A DNA stretch of 64,000 bases from positions 1,364,001 to 1,428,000 of the forward strand of contig NZ_CP136964.1 in NCBI RefSeq assembly GCF_002871345.2. The letters are read 5' to 3'. This stretch comes from Nosocomiicoccus massiliensis. GTDB lineage: Bacteria; Bacillota; Bacilli; Staphylococcales; Salinicoccaceae. The notes beneath the pieces are model-generated. The model had not been told where the DNA came from and ran no database searches. It worked only from the letters and a program-made list of their open reading frames with translations. Shown piece by piece: positions 30,735 through 39,910 of the stretch; within the stretch, counting starts at the first letter, position 1; the number at the start of each line of letters is the position of its first letter. Both the position numbers and the translations under genes were made by a program.

Positions 30735-30807
30735 GAGCCGTTAGCTCAGTCGGTAGAGCATCTGACTTTTAATCAGAGGGTCACAGGTTCGATTCCTGTA
30801 CGGCTCA
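30735..30807 (+). tRNA. tRNA-Lys (TTT)
   Basis: Acceptor GAGCCGT pairs with ACGGCTC; anticodon loop CTTTTAA; T-loop GTTCGATTC; discriminator A. Last gene of the rrn-tRNA unit. Confidence 0.95.
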
Positions 30808-30812
30808 CTAAT

Positions 30813-30841
30813 AGCACTAGCAATAGCTAGTGCTTTTTTTA
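30813..30841 (+). terminator. Terminator of the rrn-tRNA operon
   Basis: AGCACTAGC pairs with GCTAGTGCT around AATA, followed by seven T. Confidence 0.92.
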
Positions 30842-30856
30842 TGCATAATATATACA

Positions 30857-30870
30857 TGAAAACGTTTTAA
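30857..30870 (+). promoter_or_regulatory. Candidate cre (CcpA) site before rocF
   Basis: TGAAAACGTTTTAA fits the cre pattern TGWAANCGNTNWCA except at position 13. It lies about 70 bases before the arginase start, in the promoter region, which would allow carbon catabolite repression of arginine breakdown. Confidence 0.45.
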
Positions 30871-30938
30871 TTTACATATTGTTTATCCATCTCACCTCAT
30901 ATAAACTATATATATAATACATAAAGGTGGGTTTTAAT

Positions 30939-31847
30939 ATGTCATTTGAGATTGACTTAATTGGAGCAACAACAGCATTTGGGCAAGGTAAACCTGGAGT
31001 GACTTTTGGACCAGATGCTTTAAGAATGGCGGGCATTGTAGAAATGCTTGAACAAAATGGACATACTGTTACTGATGTTGGAAATATTATCGGTAACTAT
31101 CCTCATAATTTTACTAAACAAAATATTAAAGTAACAGATGATCTTAAAAATTTAGATGAAGTAAGAGACTACTCTGAAGCGCTCGCTAAAGCAACATCAT
31201 CAAGTGTAGAAAACAATAAATTCCCTTTAACTATCGGTGGGGATCACTCGCTTGCGCTTGGTAGTTTATCTGGAATTGCACCTCACTATGACAACTTAGG
31301 CGTCATTTGGTTTGATGCACATGGTGATTTAAATACAGCAGAAACATCTCCGAGTGGTAATATTCACGGTATGATTTTAGCAGAATTATTAGGTGTAGGT
31401 AATGATAAGTTAACGTCGGTGAACGGCTTTAATGCAAAACTTAAATTTGAAAACGTCGTCTTAATCGGAATTAGAGATTTAGACGATGGAGAAAAAGAAC
31501 TAATTAAAGAAAAGAATATTTTAACGTTCTCTATGAGTGACGTAAGAATACTTGGTTTAAATGAGATTTTAAACCGTACTTTAAAGCATTTAGAGCATAC
31601 AGATGGTTTACATTTATCATTTGACGTAGACTCAATTGACCCGATGGAAGTAAAAGGTACAGGTACTAAAGTACCAGGAGGACTTTTTACTTCTGAAGTC
31701 ATCATGTTTATGGAAGAATTAAGTAAAACAAACAAACTCACTTCAATGGATTTAGTAGAAGTGAATCCTTTACTCGATGAGGAAAATAAAACAGCAGAAA
31801 CAGCTGTACACGTAACAGAATATTTATTCGGTAAACGTACAAAGTAA
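30939..31847 (+). CDS. rocF: Arginase
   Basis: Hydrolyses arginine to ornithine and urea, the first step of the arginase catabolic route; binuclear Mn enzyme, 302 residues. Metal ligands are visible in GGDHSLALGS (His), WFDAHGDLN (Asp, His, Asp) and SFDVDSIDP (Asp, Asp). SPSGNIHGM is the substrate loop. ATG at 30939 follows AAAGGTGG (30924-30930) by 8 bases; the GTG at 30927 lies in that site. It has its own terminator. Position between rrn and cdaA is shared with Staphylococcus and some Bacillus. Confidence 0.93.
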   Translation: MSFEIDLIGATTAFGQGKPGVTFGPDALRMAGIVEMLEQNGHTVTDVGNIIGNYPHNFTKQNIKVTDDLKNLDEVRDYSEALAKATSSSVENNKFPLTIGGDHSLALGSLSGIAPHYDNLGVIWFDAHGDLNTAETSPSGNIHGMILAELLGVGNDKLTSVNGFNAKLKFENVVLIGIRDLDDGEKELIKEKNILTFSMSDVRILGLNEILNRTLKHLEHTDGLHLSFDVDSIDPMEVKGTGTKVPGGLFTSEVIMFMEELSKTNKLTSMDLVEVNPLLDEENKTAETAVHVTEYLFGKRTK

Positions 31848-31873
31848 GCTAGTGCAATTGCACTAGCTTTTTT
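31846..31873. terminator. Intrinsic terminator of rocF
   Basis: AAGCTAGTGC pairs perfectly with GCACTAGCTT around AATT, followed by a T run. It starts within the stop codon of rocF. Confidence 0.92.
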
Positions 31874-31948
31874 AACGTTTATTAAACATTGTTGCATTTT
31901 GTTATAAAAACGTTCATACTCTAAAAGAGTGAAACGTGAGGTGTACAT

Positions 31949-32887
31949 ATGATTGGTAATAGAATTAAAGAATTAAGGAACAATCAAAAGCTGACTCAAG
32001 AAGAATTGTCTGAAGGCATCGTATCGAGAACGTATTTAAGTTTAATTGAAAAAGGATCGGTTCAGCCATCGAATAACGTGCTTGTTAAGTTAAGTGAACG
32101 ACTTGGTGTAAATGTGAATGACTTGATGGTTGAAAGTAAGAACTATCAATACAGCGATATCGATATGAGTCGTGAGATAATTTTTTATGAAAATAAAATT
32201 CAAAATGAAGAATTTGACGTCATTGAACAATTTATCGACAACCACTATGAAGAAAAAGAAGATATTAAAAAGTTAGATCTAGCGAGAATCTATTTAATAT
32301 ATGGAGAATATTATTTAAATCGATCTCAATACAAGTTATGTAAACGATATCTAGACGATGCAGCAGATATACTGTTAAAAATGCCTGTGAACGATTATTT
32401 TATTCGTTATACGAATGTGATCAGTCGCTACTATGTTAAAAATAATGATTATGATGAAGCACTCGACGTTTTAGAACGTGCACTCGTTGAAATGTCATAT
32501 ACGAATCAGTTTCAACTAGAATCGATTCAAAACTTATTTTTAATGGCGAATATTTATTTCGATAAAAAGCAGTACTATACAGTACTTAGAATTATCAATA
32601 GAATGGAATATCTATCTCGTCAAGTGAATATCACTTATAAAGAGGACGACGTACGTTATATGAAGGGTATTTGCCTGTATCATGAGAAAAAATTTGATAC
32701 ACTAGAACTAATTACAGCACACAAAACTAATGTGTACGATAAAGTATTGTATTCATATTCACTTCTTGCGAAAGGGGACGTTAAGTCTGCGCTTGATATA
32801 TATGGAACGATTGAATTCACGCGTGAATTCAATGCATTGAATGAGATAATAGACGAACTCGACGAGCGATTCAAATCTATTATCTAG
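31949..32887 (+). CDS. XRE-type regulator with TPR-like C-terminal domain (RRNPP-like)
   Basis: A 312-residue cytoplasmic regulator. Residues 1-60 are a Cro/CI helix-turn-helix (IKELRNNQKLTQEELSEG, SRTYLSLIEKGSVQPS). The rest is all-helical, with repeats built on YYLNRSQYKLCKRYLDDA, YDEALDVLERAL and FDKKQYYTVLRIINRM, as in the tetratricopeptide domains of PlcR/Rgg-type peptide-sensing regulators. No cognate signal peptide gene is recognisable beside it. GAGGTG lies about 6 bases before the ATG. It stands alone between rocF and cdaA, with a gap of only 17 bases to cdaA and no terminator, so it may be co-transcribed with the c-di-AMP module. Confidence 0.8.
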   Translation: MIGNRIKELRNNQKLTQEELSEGIVSRTYLSLIEKGSVQPSNNVLVKLSERLGVNVNDLMVESKNYQYSDIDMSREIIFYENKIQNEEFDVIEQFIDNHYEEKEDIKKLDLARIYLIYGEYYLNRSQYKLCKRYLDDAADILLKMPVNDYFIRYTNVISRYYVKNNDYDEALDVLERALVEMSYTNQFQLESIQNLFLMANIYFDKKQYYTVLRIINRMEYLSRQVNITYKEDDVRYMKGICLYHEKKFDTLELITAHKTNVYDKVLYSYSLLAKGDVKSALDIYGTIEFTREFNALNEIIDELDERFKSII

Positions 32888-32904
32888 AGAGGAAAAGAAA
32901 CGAC

Positions 32905-33726
32905 ATGCTTATAGGAAAACTATTTGAAGAAACACCAACACTCCATTTAATTACAAGTATTGTCGACTTATTAATTGTATGGTTTGTATTTTATCAACTA
33001 ATTAATGTGATTAAAGGGACAAAAGCAATCCAGTTAATCAAAGGTATATTTTTCATAATCATCGGTCGAGCAGTGAGTAACTTCCTTGAACTGACGACGA
33101 CGACACAAATATTTGACCTTGTACTTCAATGGGGATTCTTAGCAGTAATTGTAATATTCCAGCCTGAGTTAAGACGAGCGTTAGAACAACTCGGACGAGG
33201 AAAGATCTTTAAAAAGTCGACGACAAATCGTGAAGACGAATTAGAGAAGTACCGTGAAGAAATGATTACTGCTGTGAAATATATGGCCAAACGTAGAATC
33301 GGGGCTTTAATTGTATTTGAACGTGAAACTGGATTAAAAGACTATATCGAAACAGGGACGCCGATGAATGCAGATTTAACTGCTGGATTACTCATTAACG
33401 TTTTCGTGCCGAATACACCACTGCATGATGGAGCGATGATTGTACGAGACGATAAAATCGTTACAGCAGGTAGTTACTTACCGCTATCGGATAGTAACAA
33501 GATTGGCAAAGAGCTTGGGACTAGACACCGAGCAGCTGTCGGTATTTCAGAAGTTACAGATGCATTTACAATCGTCATTTCTGAAGAGACTGGTGACGTT
33601 TCTACGACTATTGACAGCCGTTTAAGAAAAAATATTTCGATAGAAGAACTCGATGAAGAATTAAAGAAGTACTGGATAATGACATCCGTAAAGAAAGACG
33701 GAGGTGGTCTATTTGCTAGAAAGTAA
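32905..33726 (+). CDS. cdaA: Diadenylate cyclase CdaA (DacA)
   Basis: Makes the essential second messenger c-di-AMP from two ATP at the membrane. Three N-terminal hydrophobic helices (about residues 10-85) are followed by the DAC domain with the DGA motif in PLHDGAMIVRDDKI (about 172-185) and the RHR motif in GTRHRAAVGISE (about 205-216). Length 273 is normal. GAGAGG precedes the ATG. The stop overlaps cdaR by 14 bases and glmM follows, the conserved cdaA-cdaR-glmM order. Confidence 0.95.
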   Translation: MLIGKLFEETPTLHLITSIVDLLIVWFVFYQLINVIKGTKAIQLIKGIFFIIIGRAVSNFLELTTTTQIFDLVLQWGFLAVIVIFQPELRRALEQLGRGKIFKKSTTNREDELEKYREEMITAVKYMAKRRIGALIVFERETGLKDYIETGTPMNADLTAGLLINVFVPNTPLHDGAMIVRDDKIVTAGSYLPLSDSNKIGKELGTRHRAAVGISEVTDAFTIVISEETGDVSTTIDSRLRKNISIEELDEELKKYWIMTSVKKDGGGLFARK

Positions 33727-34651
33727 ACCGGGTATACTTATCGTATCACTGATACTCGCGTTATTCATGTTTGCGAGTGCCAATAAGATATTTGAAGATT
33801 TTAATCTGTTTGGACAAAGTGGTGGTAATAATACGATTACGATTGAAAATGTACCTGTTGAATTAAAGTACGATGAAGAAGAGTACTACGTGACAGGGGC
33901 ACAAAAAACAGTCCAAGTGAACTTCTCAGGAACACCATCAAAGTTAAAGCAAATTCAAGCGACAGATAACTTTAACGTCATATTAGATTTACGAAATTAT
34001 GAGCTTGGTGAGTTTGAAGTGACGTATGAAGTAGAAGGAATACCTGAAGACGTCACAGCAACAGTTTTACCGAAAAAGACTATGGTATCGATTCAAAACT
34101 TAGTCGAACAAACATTTGAAGTTCAGGCGGAAGTAAATGAAAGTCGTTTATCATCTAACTATACAATCGAGTCTATTACGACAGACCCAGAAGTCGTCAC
34201 TGTTAGAGGTGGAGAAGATGATATGGCACGTATACAGTATGTTCGTGCAATGATTTCTGGCACTGAGAAGATTACTGACGCGATTAGAGAAAGTGCGGAA
34301 GTGAGTGTCTTTGACGGCGTTTATAACAAATTAGATGTCGTAATCGAGCCGCAGAAAGTTGCAGTAGATATTAAAGTGAAAGAAAATAGTAAAGAAGTGC
34401 CGGTCTATTTAAATGTCGTCGGTAGTTTAAAAAGTGGATACCAACTCGATGGTATCTCATTAGAAAATGAGACGATAACAATATACGGACCACAAGATAT
34501 GCTTGATGAAATCGTCGGAGTCGAAGCGGAAATTAATTTAGAAGATATCGATCAATCTGGTAGTTTTAATGTATCACTATCACTACCAAGTAATATACAA
34601 AAAACTGAACCAGCGAACATAAAAGCTGAAGTCAAAATAAGTAAGAAATAG
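33713..34651 (+). CDS. cdaR: CdaA regulator CdaR (YbbR domains)
   Basis: A 312-residue membrane-anchored, externally exposed modulator of CdaA. One N-terminal helix (ILIVSLILALFMFASA) is followed by about three to four YbbR repeats of roughly 80 residues; repeated signs are VPVELKYDEEEYYV, VSIQNLVEQTFEVQAEV and VAVDIKVKENSKEVPVYLNV. TTG at 33713 is chosen because GGAGGT (33700-33705) is 7 bases ahead; GTG at 33704 lies in that site. It overlaps cdaA by 14 bases. Confidence 0.88.
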   Translation: MLESKPGILIVSLILALFMFASANKIFEDFNLFGQSGGNNTITIENVPVELKYDEEEYYVTGAQKTVQVNFSGTPSKLKQIQATDNFNVILDLRNYELGEFEVTYEVEGIPEDVTATVLPKKTMVSIQNLVEQTFEVQAEVNESRLSSNYTIESITTDPEVVTVRGGEDDMARIQYVRAMISGTEKITDAIRESAEVSVFDGVYNKLDVVIEPQKVAVDIKVKENSKEVPVYLNVVGSLKSGYQLDGISLENETITIYGPQDMLDEIVGVEAEINLEDIDQSGSFNVSLSLPSNIQKTEPANIKAEVKISKK

Positions 34652-34660
34652 GAGTTAATT

Positions 34661-36007
34661 ATGGGTAAATATTTTGGAACAGACGGTGTTAGAGGAGTAG
34701 CAAACGCGTTTTTAACACCAGAACTCGCATTTAAACTTGGACGTGTTGGAGGCAGTGTTTTACTTGAAAATAGTAAAGAAGAAAGACCGCGCGTTCTGAT
34801 CGGAAGAGATACACGTATTTCTGGAGAGATGTTAGAATCTGCACTCATTGCTGGATTATTATCAATCGGAGCAGAAGTCATTCGCCTTGGGGTTATTTCA
34901 ACACCAGGTGTTGCATATTTAACAAAAGATATGGAAGCGGACCTCGGTGTGATGATTTCTGCATCACATAACCCAGTGGAGGATAACGGTATTAAGTTCT
35001 TCCAAAACGACGGATTTAAACTCGATGACGAGACAGAAGCAAAAATTGAAAGTATGTTAGAAGAAGATGCTGAATTGCCACGTCCGACAGGTGTCGATGT
35101 TGGATTTATAACAGACTTTTTCGAAGGTGGTCAAAAATATTTAAGTCATTTAAAAGCGACAATTGACGGAGATCTACTCGATCAACATATCGTCCTTGAC
35201 GGTGCACATGGTGCGACGTATTCACTTGCTCCGTACTTATTCGGTGACTTAGAAGCGGACGTTGATACGATTGGCTGTAATCCAGATGGTACAAACATTA
35301 ACGCTGGATTCGGTTCAACACATCCAGAGAAATTACAAGAAAAAGTCGTCGAACTCGGTGCTGACTTTGGTCTTGCGTTCGATGGAGATGGCGATCGTAT
35401 CATTGCGGTTGACGAAAAAGGACAGCTCGTCGACGGAGATAAAATCATGTACATCTTAGCAAAGGACTTAAAAGAAAATGGTCTTTTAAATGACGACATG
35501 GTCGTAAGTACAGTAATGAGTAACTTAGGGTTTTATCAAGCACTTGAAAAGTTAAAAATTAAAAGCGACAAAACAAAAGTTGGAGATCGTTACGTCGTTG
35601 AAGAAATGAAAACACACAACTATAACTTAGGTGGAGAGCAATCTGGTCATATTATTATGCTCGACCATAATACAACAGGTGACGGTTTATTAACAGGTGT
35701 ACAACTCGCACACATCATTAAGAAAAGTGGTAAGACACTAAGTGAATTACATGGTGAAATGGTGAAATTCCCACAAGAACTCGTGAACGTAAAAGTCGAG
35801 GACAAATATCACGTAACTGATAACGAAAAAGTAAAATCAGTCATACAATCTGTCGAAGAAGAAATGGCGGGTAATGGACGAATTTTAGTTCGTGCATCCG
35901 GAACAGAGCCACTTGTACGTGTAATGGTAGAAGCAGAAACAGAAGAACAAGCGAAATCTTATGCAGAAAAAATTGCTCAAATAGTCGAAGAAGAAATGGG
36001 ATTATAA
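34661..36007 (+). CDS. glmM: Phosphoglucosamine mutase
   Basis: Converts glucosamine-6-phosphate to glucosamine-1-phosphate for UDP-GlcNAc and peptidoglycan; 448 residues. Motifs: [12 protein letters not shown] at the start, the phosphoserine loop [16 protein letters not shown] with the catalytic Ser near 102, the metal loop [13 protein letters not shown], the sugar loop GGEQSGHI and the phosphate-binding [12 protein letters not shown]. The GlmM protein is known to bind and restrain CdaA in other Firmicutes, which explains the conserved linkage. GGAG precedes the ATG; a strong terminator follows. Confidence 0.96.
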   Translation: MGKYFGTDGVRGVANAFLTPELAFKLGRVGGSVLLENSKEERPRVLIGRDTRISGEMLESALIAGLLSIGAEVIRLGVISTPGVAYLTKDMEADLGVMISASHNPVEDNGIKFFQNDGFKLDDETEAKIESMLEEDAELPRPTGVDVGFITDFFEGGQKYLSHLKATIDGDLLDQHIVLDGAHGATYSLAPYLFGDLEADVDTIGCNPDGTNINAGFGSTHPEKLQEKVVELGADFGLAFDGDGDRIIAVDEKGQLVDGDKIMYILAKDLKENGLLNDDMVVSTVMSNLGFYQALEKLKIKSDKTKVGDRYVVEEMKTHNYNLGGEQSGHIIMLDHNTTGDGLLTGVQLAHIIKKSGKTLSELHGEMVKFPQELVNVKVEDKYHVTDNEKVKSVIQSVEEEMAGNGRILVRASGTEPLVRVMVEAETEEQAKSYAEKIAQIVEEEMGL

Positions 36008-36022
36008 AAATTTCATTCATAT

Positions 36023-36054
36023 AAAACGCACATCAACTCGATGTGCGTTTTTTT
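36023..36054 (+). terminator. Intrinsic terminator of cdaA-cdaR-glmM
   Basis: AAAACGCACATC pairs with GATGTGCGTTTT around AACTC, followed by a T run. Confidence 0.92.
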
Positions 36055-36088
36055 ATTTCGGATTTTAAAATAATTTTTATAAATCATA

Positions 36089-36117
36089 TTGCATTTATTT
36101 AACTAAAGCGTTAACAT
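36089..36117 (+). promoter_or_regulatory. Candidate promoter with overlapping cre-like site
   Basis: TTGCAT (36089-36094), 17 bases, TAACAT (36112-36117); both are weak matches. CTAAAGCGTTAACA (36103-36116) resembles a cre site with two mismatches and covers the -10, which would allow CcpA repression of the protease gene. Confidence 0.35.
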
Positions 36118-36124
36118 AACTGTA

Positions 36125-36151
36125 AATATCAAATTTTCAGAATTTGATATT
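36125..36151 (+). promoter_or_regulatory. Perfect 11-bp inverted repeat in the protease 5' region
   Basis: AATATCAAATT (36125-36135) and AATTTGATATT (36141-36151) flank a 5-base loop, 10 bases before the AGGAGG of the protease. There is no T run of terminator type. It may be an operator or an mRNA-stabilising hairpin. Confidence 0.5.
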
Positions 36152-36173
36152 AAAATTTTTAGGAGGTTTGTAT

Positions 36174-39100
36174 ATGGTAGAGCAACTTAGACGTTTGTTT
36201 TTACTGTTCTCAATCGTTCTAATTGTTTTAACCTCGTTCTCGCCACTCGCTAATGCGGCTGAAAATGATTTTGATTTAGACAGCACGCTTAGAGTAGAAG
36301 GTTTAAAGCACGATGTTAAACTAACAAAAGAACAACTTGAACAACAGCGAGCAATTGCTGAACAATTAGAACTTATCAATGGTCCAGCAACAATCTCTGA
36401 AAACTTAGAAGGAGAGACAGGGCAAGTAGATGTAATTGTCCACTATCGTACGCCGTCTGTAGGGTTAGCAAAAGGTATCGCTAATGCGAAAGGCAAAAAC
36501 TTTACAGCAGCAGACGAAAAGAAGGTTAAAAACGAAATCGCAAAAGAACGATTACGTGTTCAAAAAGAAAGAAAGTTTAAGAAGATAAAAGTTAAGGAGA
36601 AGAAGAAATACGACGTAGTCTTAAATGCTGAGGCATTAACAGTTGATGCAAAAGACTTAGACAAGCTGATTGAGCTTAAAGATGTTGCATTTGTTGAAAA
36701 AGATACTGTTGTAACTTTAGATCCTGAAATTACGAAAATACATACTCCAGAATCAGCTGAGGTAGCAAAAGGTGAGGATGATGTTTCATCTAACCTAATA
36801 CCTGCTTTAAAACACCTTGAAATCGAAAAGGTTTGGGAAATTGGTGAAAAAGGTAACGGCGTTAAAGTCGGAGTACTCGACACTGGAATTGACTACAACC
36901 ACCCAGACTTAAAAGATGTTTATAAAGGTGGACGTAACTACGTAGAAGGTAATGAATACAAATCACCACGTGCAGCAGATGATCCGTATGAAACTAATCC
37001 GGCAGAGCGTCCAGACAATGTTCCAGAAGAAAGAAACGGAAGTGAGTACTGGACAACTCACGGTACACACGTAGCGGGGACAATTGCAGCACAAGGTAAC
37101 AACGAATACGGTGTTGTTGGTGTTGCGCCGAACGTTCAATTATATGCATACCGCGTGCTTGGAGCATATGGTAGCGGGTATACGAACTGGATTGTAAGTG
37201 GTATTGAAGACGCAGTTAAAGACGGCATGGACGTTATTAACTTATCACTCGGTAACGGCTCACCAGAAGAAGCGCAAGCAAACTCATTTGCAGTTAACAA
37301 CGCTATGTTACTTGGTACAGTTGCTGTATCAGCGACAGGTAACTCAGGACCTAACCGTTCTACAGTTGGTGGTCCAGCTTCAGGAGCGATTGGTATTGGT
37401 GTAGGTAACACGACACTACCAGAGTTAAAATACTACGCAAATGTTACGTTAGAATCTGGAGACTATAAAAAAGAGTTAAAAGACGTACTCTTTATGACAT
37501 ACACAATGAATGAAAATCCAGCAGACCAACTAAGTGATACTGAAGAAGTAGTTGCAGTACCAAATGTTGGTAAAGTAGAAGACTTTAAAGGACTGGATGT
37601 AAAAGATAAAGTTGCACTTATTCAACGTGGAGATATTCCATTTGTTGAAAAAGTTCAAAACGCTAAAGAACAAGGTGCAAAAGGGGTTATTATTTATAAC
37701 TCTGAAAGTGGAAGCGGCGCACCTGGTCCAACAGGATTATTCTTAGGTAAATCATTCCACTACGTACCGACATTAGATGTTGGTTACACTGACGGTAAAG
37801 AGTTCAAAGAAGCTATCGACAAAAACAAAGAAGGTAAAGTGACGTTTAACTCATTTAAAGATGAAGTATCAGGTGGAGACGAAATGAACGATTCATCTTC
37901 TAGAGGTCCGTCGAAACCAAACTTTGACATTAAGCCGGATGTTTCAGCACCGGGTACAAACATCTTATCTACAGTACCAGTGTTTAAAGCATTCGACGAA
38001 AATATGGATTACACATATGCATTCGCAGAGTACACAGGTACTTCAATGGCAACTCCACATGTTGCAGGTATTGCAGCGTTAACCTTAGAGTTAAATCCTG
38101 ATTACACGCCATTTGATGTGAAATCTGCACTTTCAAACACAGCGAAATTACTCGACACATCTACATTTGATGTATTCGATCAAGGTGCTGGACTTGTACA
38201 ACCGTATGCAGCTTCAACAACTGACTCACTACTTAAAGTGAATCATGAAACAGAAATGGACGGAACAGTTCATGAACATACACGCGGTACTATGTCATTT
38301 GGAAAAATGCAAAGTGGAGAATCAAAAACTAAAGAATTATTCATCGAGAATAATAGTGGTTCATCTGTAAACTACAACATCGAAATTGAAATGTTATCAG
38401 ATGTTGGAATTAACCTTAAAGCGAGCGAAACTTCAGTATCAACAGCAGACAATGCGTCTGTAGAATTTACGATTGATGCTCCTGAAGACACACCAGACGG
38501 AACAGAAGTCCAAGGTTACATTCACGTGAAGAGTGACCACGGTGATTACAGCGTTCCATTTGCAGCTCTAATCGGTGACGATGCAGGTGGCGAAAGCATT
38601 AAGAAAGTTGAATTACAAGACTTACACATTTCACCAAACGATGACGGTGTACAAGATGAAACTGTACTCGACCTTGAGTTTGGTCAACCACAAAGTTATG
38701 CGCTTGTTTCATACTTTAACTTACTCGACCCTAAATCTGGTCCAGATAACGATGGGTATGAAGGTACGATTGATTTCTTATTCTTACCAGAATTAAAAAA
38801 TCAATTACCGATTACAGGTGATATGTACAATATCGTAGATGAAAAACGTGTACCTGGTAAAATTGATGACGGTGTATACACAGTAGATGTTCTATCAATT
38901 GATGGACAATCTCAATTAAATTCTGAATTCGATGGTCCATTATTCGTTAAACGTAAAGCGACTGAAATTACAGAAGCTAAAGTTGTCGATGGAAACTTAG
39001 ATCTCACTGTAGACGATCTTTACATCAACGCATTACCAAAACTTAAAGAGCTTTATGGATTAGACTACGATCCGAACTTATTTGTTAAAGGTAAAGTGAA

Positions 39101-39860
39101 ATTAAGCAACGGTGAAGAAGAGTTAACTGGTAACGGACAATTCACTAAAGAAGGTAAGTTCAACTTCGATCAGAAGTTCGATACTGCTTACCACTTAACA
39201 ATCGACTTTGCGGACGCAGCTGGTAACAGTAAGACATATGAGTACACTGTAAACCCTGCTGAAAATGATGTAAAAGAAGGACATCACGAATTACCAAACG
39301 AACCAGCACCAGAACCAGATCCTGAGCCAGAACCAGGTGATGACGAAGGAGAGTTTGAAGGAGAAGTTGTTTCATTCGATCCAAACAACTATGACGGATT
39401 ATTCGTAAATGGTAGAAGTGATGTTGTCGCTGATCTTTCTGAATACAACAGTGTAGCTGTTGAGTTAGATAGCAATGCACTAAACACACTTTCAAAACTT
39501 AAAAAGAACAAATCGTTAACATTTGATTTAGGTGGTTACGGCGTTAAGTTTAACGTAGATAACTTCAAAGAGTTAAATGATTATGACAACGTATATGTAG
39601 TTCTTGAAAGATTTGAATCAGATGGATTATCAGATCAACTTAAAGTAAAACTTATCGGTGAATCAAATGGTGCCGCAGAAGAAGTATCTCAGTTAAATTC
39701 AAACTTTGTCGTACTTCTAGAGTCACCAAAACAAAAAGTTAATGTGTTAAATGTTAACTCTGGTGAACAATTCAAAGATAATGGATTATTTAATAAAAAA
39801 TCTGGACAACTTGAGTTGAAAACTAAAGAGTTTAGCGCATATGTAGTTGTAGAACAATAG
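36174..39860 (+). CDS. Vpr-like secreted subtilisin-family protease
   Basis: A 1228-residue extracellular serine protease (S8). Signal peptide 1-29 ends ANA-A. An I9-like propeptide lies at about 75-200. The catalytic triad is intact: Asp near 236 (VGVLDTGIDYNHPDL), His near 295 (THGTHVAGTIAA), Ser near 624 (GTSMATPHVAGIAAL). A protease-associated (PA) domain is inserted at about 440-560. After the catalytic part come a beta-sandwich region, a FlgD-like segment (SPNDDGVQDETVLDL, about 820), a Pro/Glu-rich linker (about 1042-1060) and a C-terminal domain. No LPXTG anchor is seen. ATG at 36174 follows AGGAGG; the frame from 36144 adds residues before the signal peptide. It is unusually long for Vpr. 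Confidence 0.9.
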   Translation: MVEQLRRLFLLFSIVLIVLTSFSPLANAAENDFDLDSTLRVEGLKHDVKLTKEQLEQQRAIAEQLELINGPATISENLEGETGQVDVIVHYRTPSVGLAKGIANAKGKNFTAADEKKVKNEIAKERLRVQKERKFKKIKVKEKKKYDVVLNAEALTVDAKDLDKLIELKDVAFVEKDTVVTLDPEITKIHTPESAEVAKGEDDVSSNLIPALKHLEIEKVWEIGEKGNGVKVGVLDTGIDYNHPDLKDVYKGGRNYVEGNEYKSPRAADDPYETNPAERPDNVPEERNGSEYWTTHGTHVAGTIAAQGNNEYGVVGVAPNVQLYAYRVLGAYGSGYTNWIVSGIEDAVKDGMDVINLSLGNGSPEEAQANSFAVNNAMLLGTVAVSATGNSGPNRSTVGGPASGAIGIGVGNTTLPELKYYANVTLESGDYKKELKDVLFMTYTMNENPADQLSDTEEVVAVPNVGKVEDFKGLDVKDKVALIQRGDIPFVEKVQNAKEQGAKGVIIYNSESGSGAPGPTGLFLGKSFHYVPTLDVGYTDGKEFKEAIDKNKEGKVTFNSFKDEVSGGDEMNDSSSRGPSKPNFDIKPDVSAPGTNILSTVPVFKAFDENMDYTYAFAEYTGTSMATPHVAGIAALTLELNPDYTPFDVKSALSNTAKLLDTSTFDVFDQGAGLVQPYAASTTDSLLKVNHETEMDGTVHEHTRGTMSFGKMQSGESKTKELFIENNSGSSVNYNIEIEMLSDVGINLKASETSVSTADNASVEFTIDAPEDTPDGTEVQGYIHVKSDHGDYSVPFAALIGDDAGGESIKKVELQDLHISPNDDGVQDETVLDLEFGQPQSYALVSYFNLLDPKSGPDNDGYEGTIDFLFLPELKNQLPITGDMYNIVDEKRVPGKIDDGVYTVDVLSIDGQSQLNSEFDGPLFVKRKATEITEAKVVDGNLDLTVDDLYINALPKLKELYGLDYDPNLFVKGKVKLSNGEEELTGNGQFTKEGKFNFDQKFDTAYHLTIDFADAAGNSKTYEYTVNPAENDVKEGHHELPNEPAPEPDPEPEPGDDEGEFEGEVVSFDPNNYDGLFVNGRSDVVADLSEYNSVAVELDSNALNTLSKLKKNKSLTFDLGGYGVKFNVDNFKELNDYDNVYVVLERFESDGLSDQLKVKLIGESNGAAEEVSQLNSNFVVLLESPKQKVNVLNVNSGEQFKDNGLFNKKSGQLELKTKEFSAYVVVEQ

Positions 39861-39861
39861 T

Positions 39862-39890
39862 AAGAACGAGCGAAAGCTCGTTCTTCTATT
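39862..39890 (+). terminator. Intrinsic terminator of the protease gene
   Basis: AAGAACGAGC pairs with GCTCGTTCTT around a GAAA tetraloop. The T tail is broken (CTATTCTTT), so termination may be incomplete and let transcription into the NlpC gene. Confidence 0.7.
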
Positions 39891-39910
39891 CTTTAGAAGA
39901 GGAGGATTAT

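Noticed and set aside
31364..31948. 194-codon minus-strand frame opposite rocF
   Set aside because: Antisense to the conserved arginase, Ser/Thr-rich as typical of reverse-complement shadows, no ribosome binding site.
39160..39495. 111-codon minus-strand frame in the protease gene
   Set aside because: Inside a continuous conserved protein; His/Leu/Gln-rich shadow.
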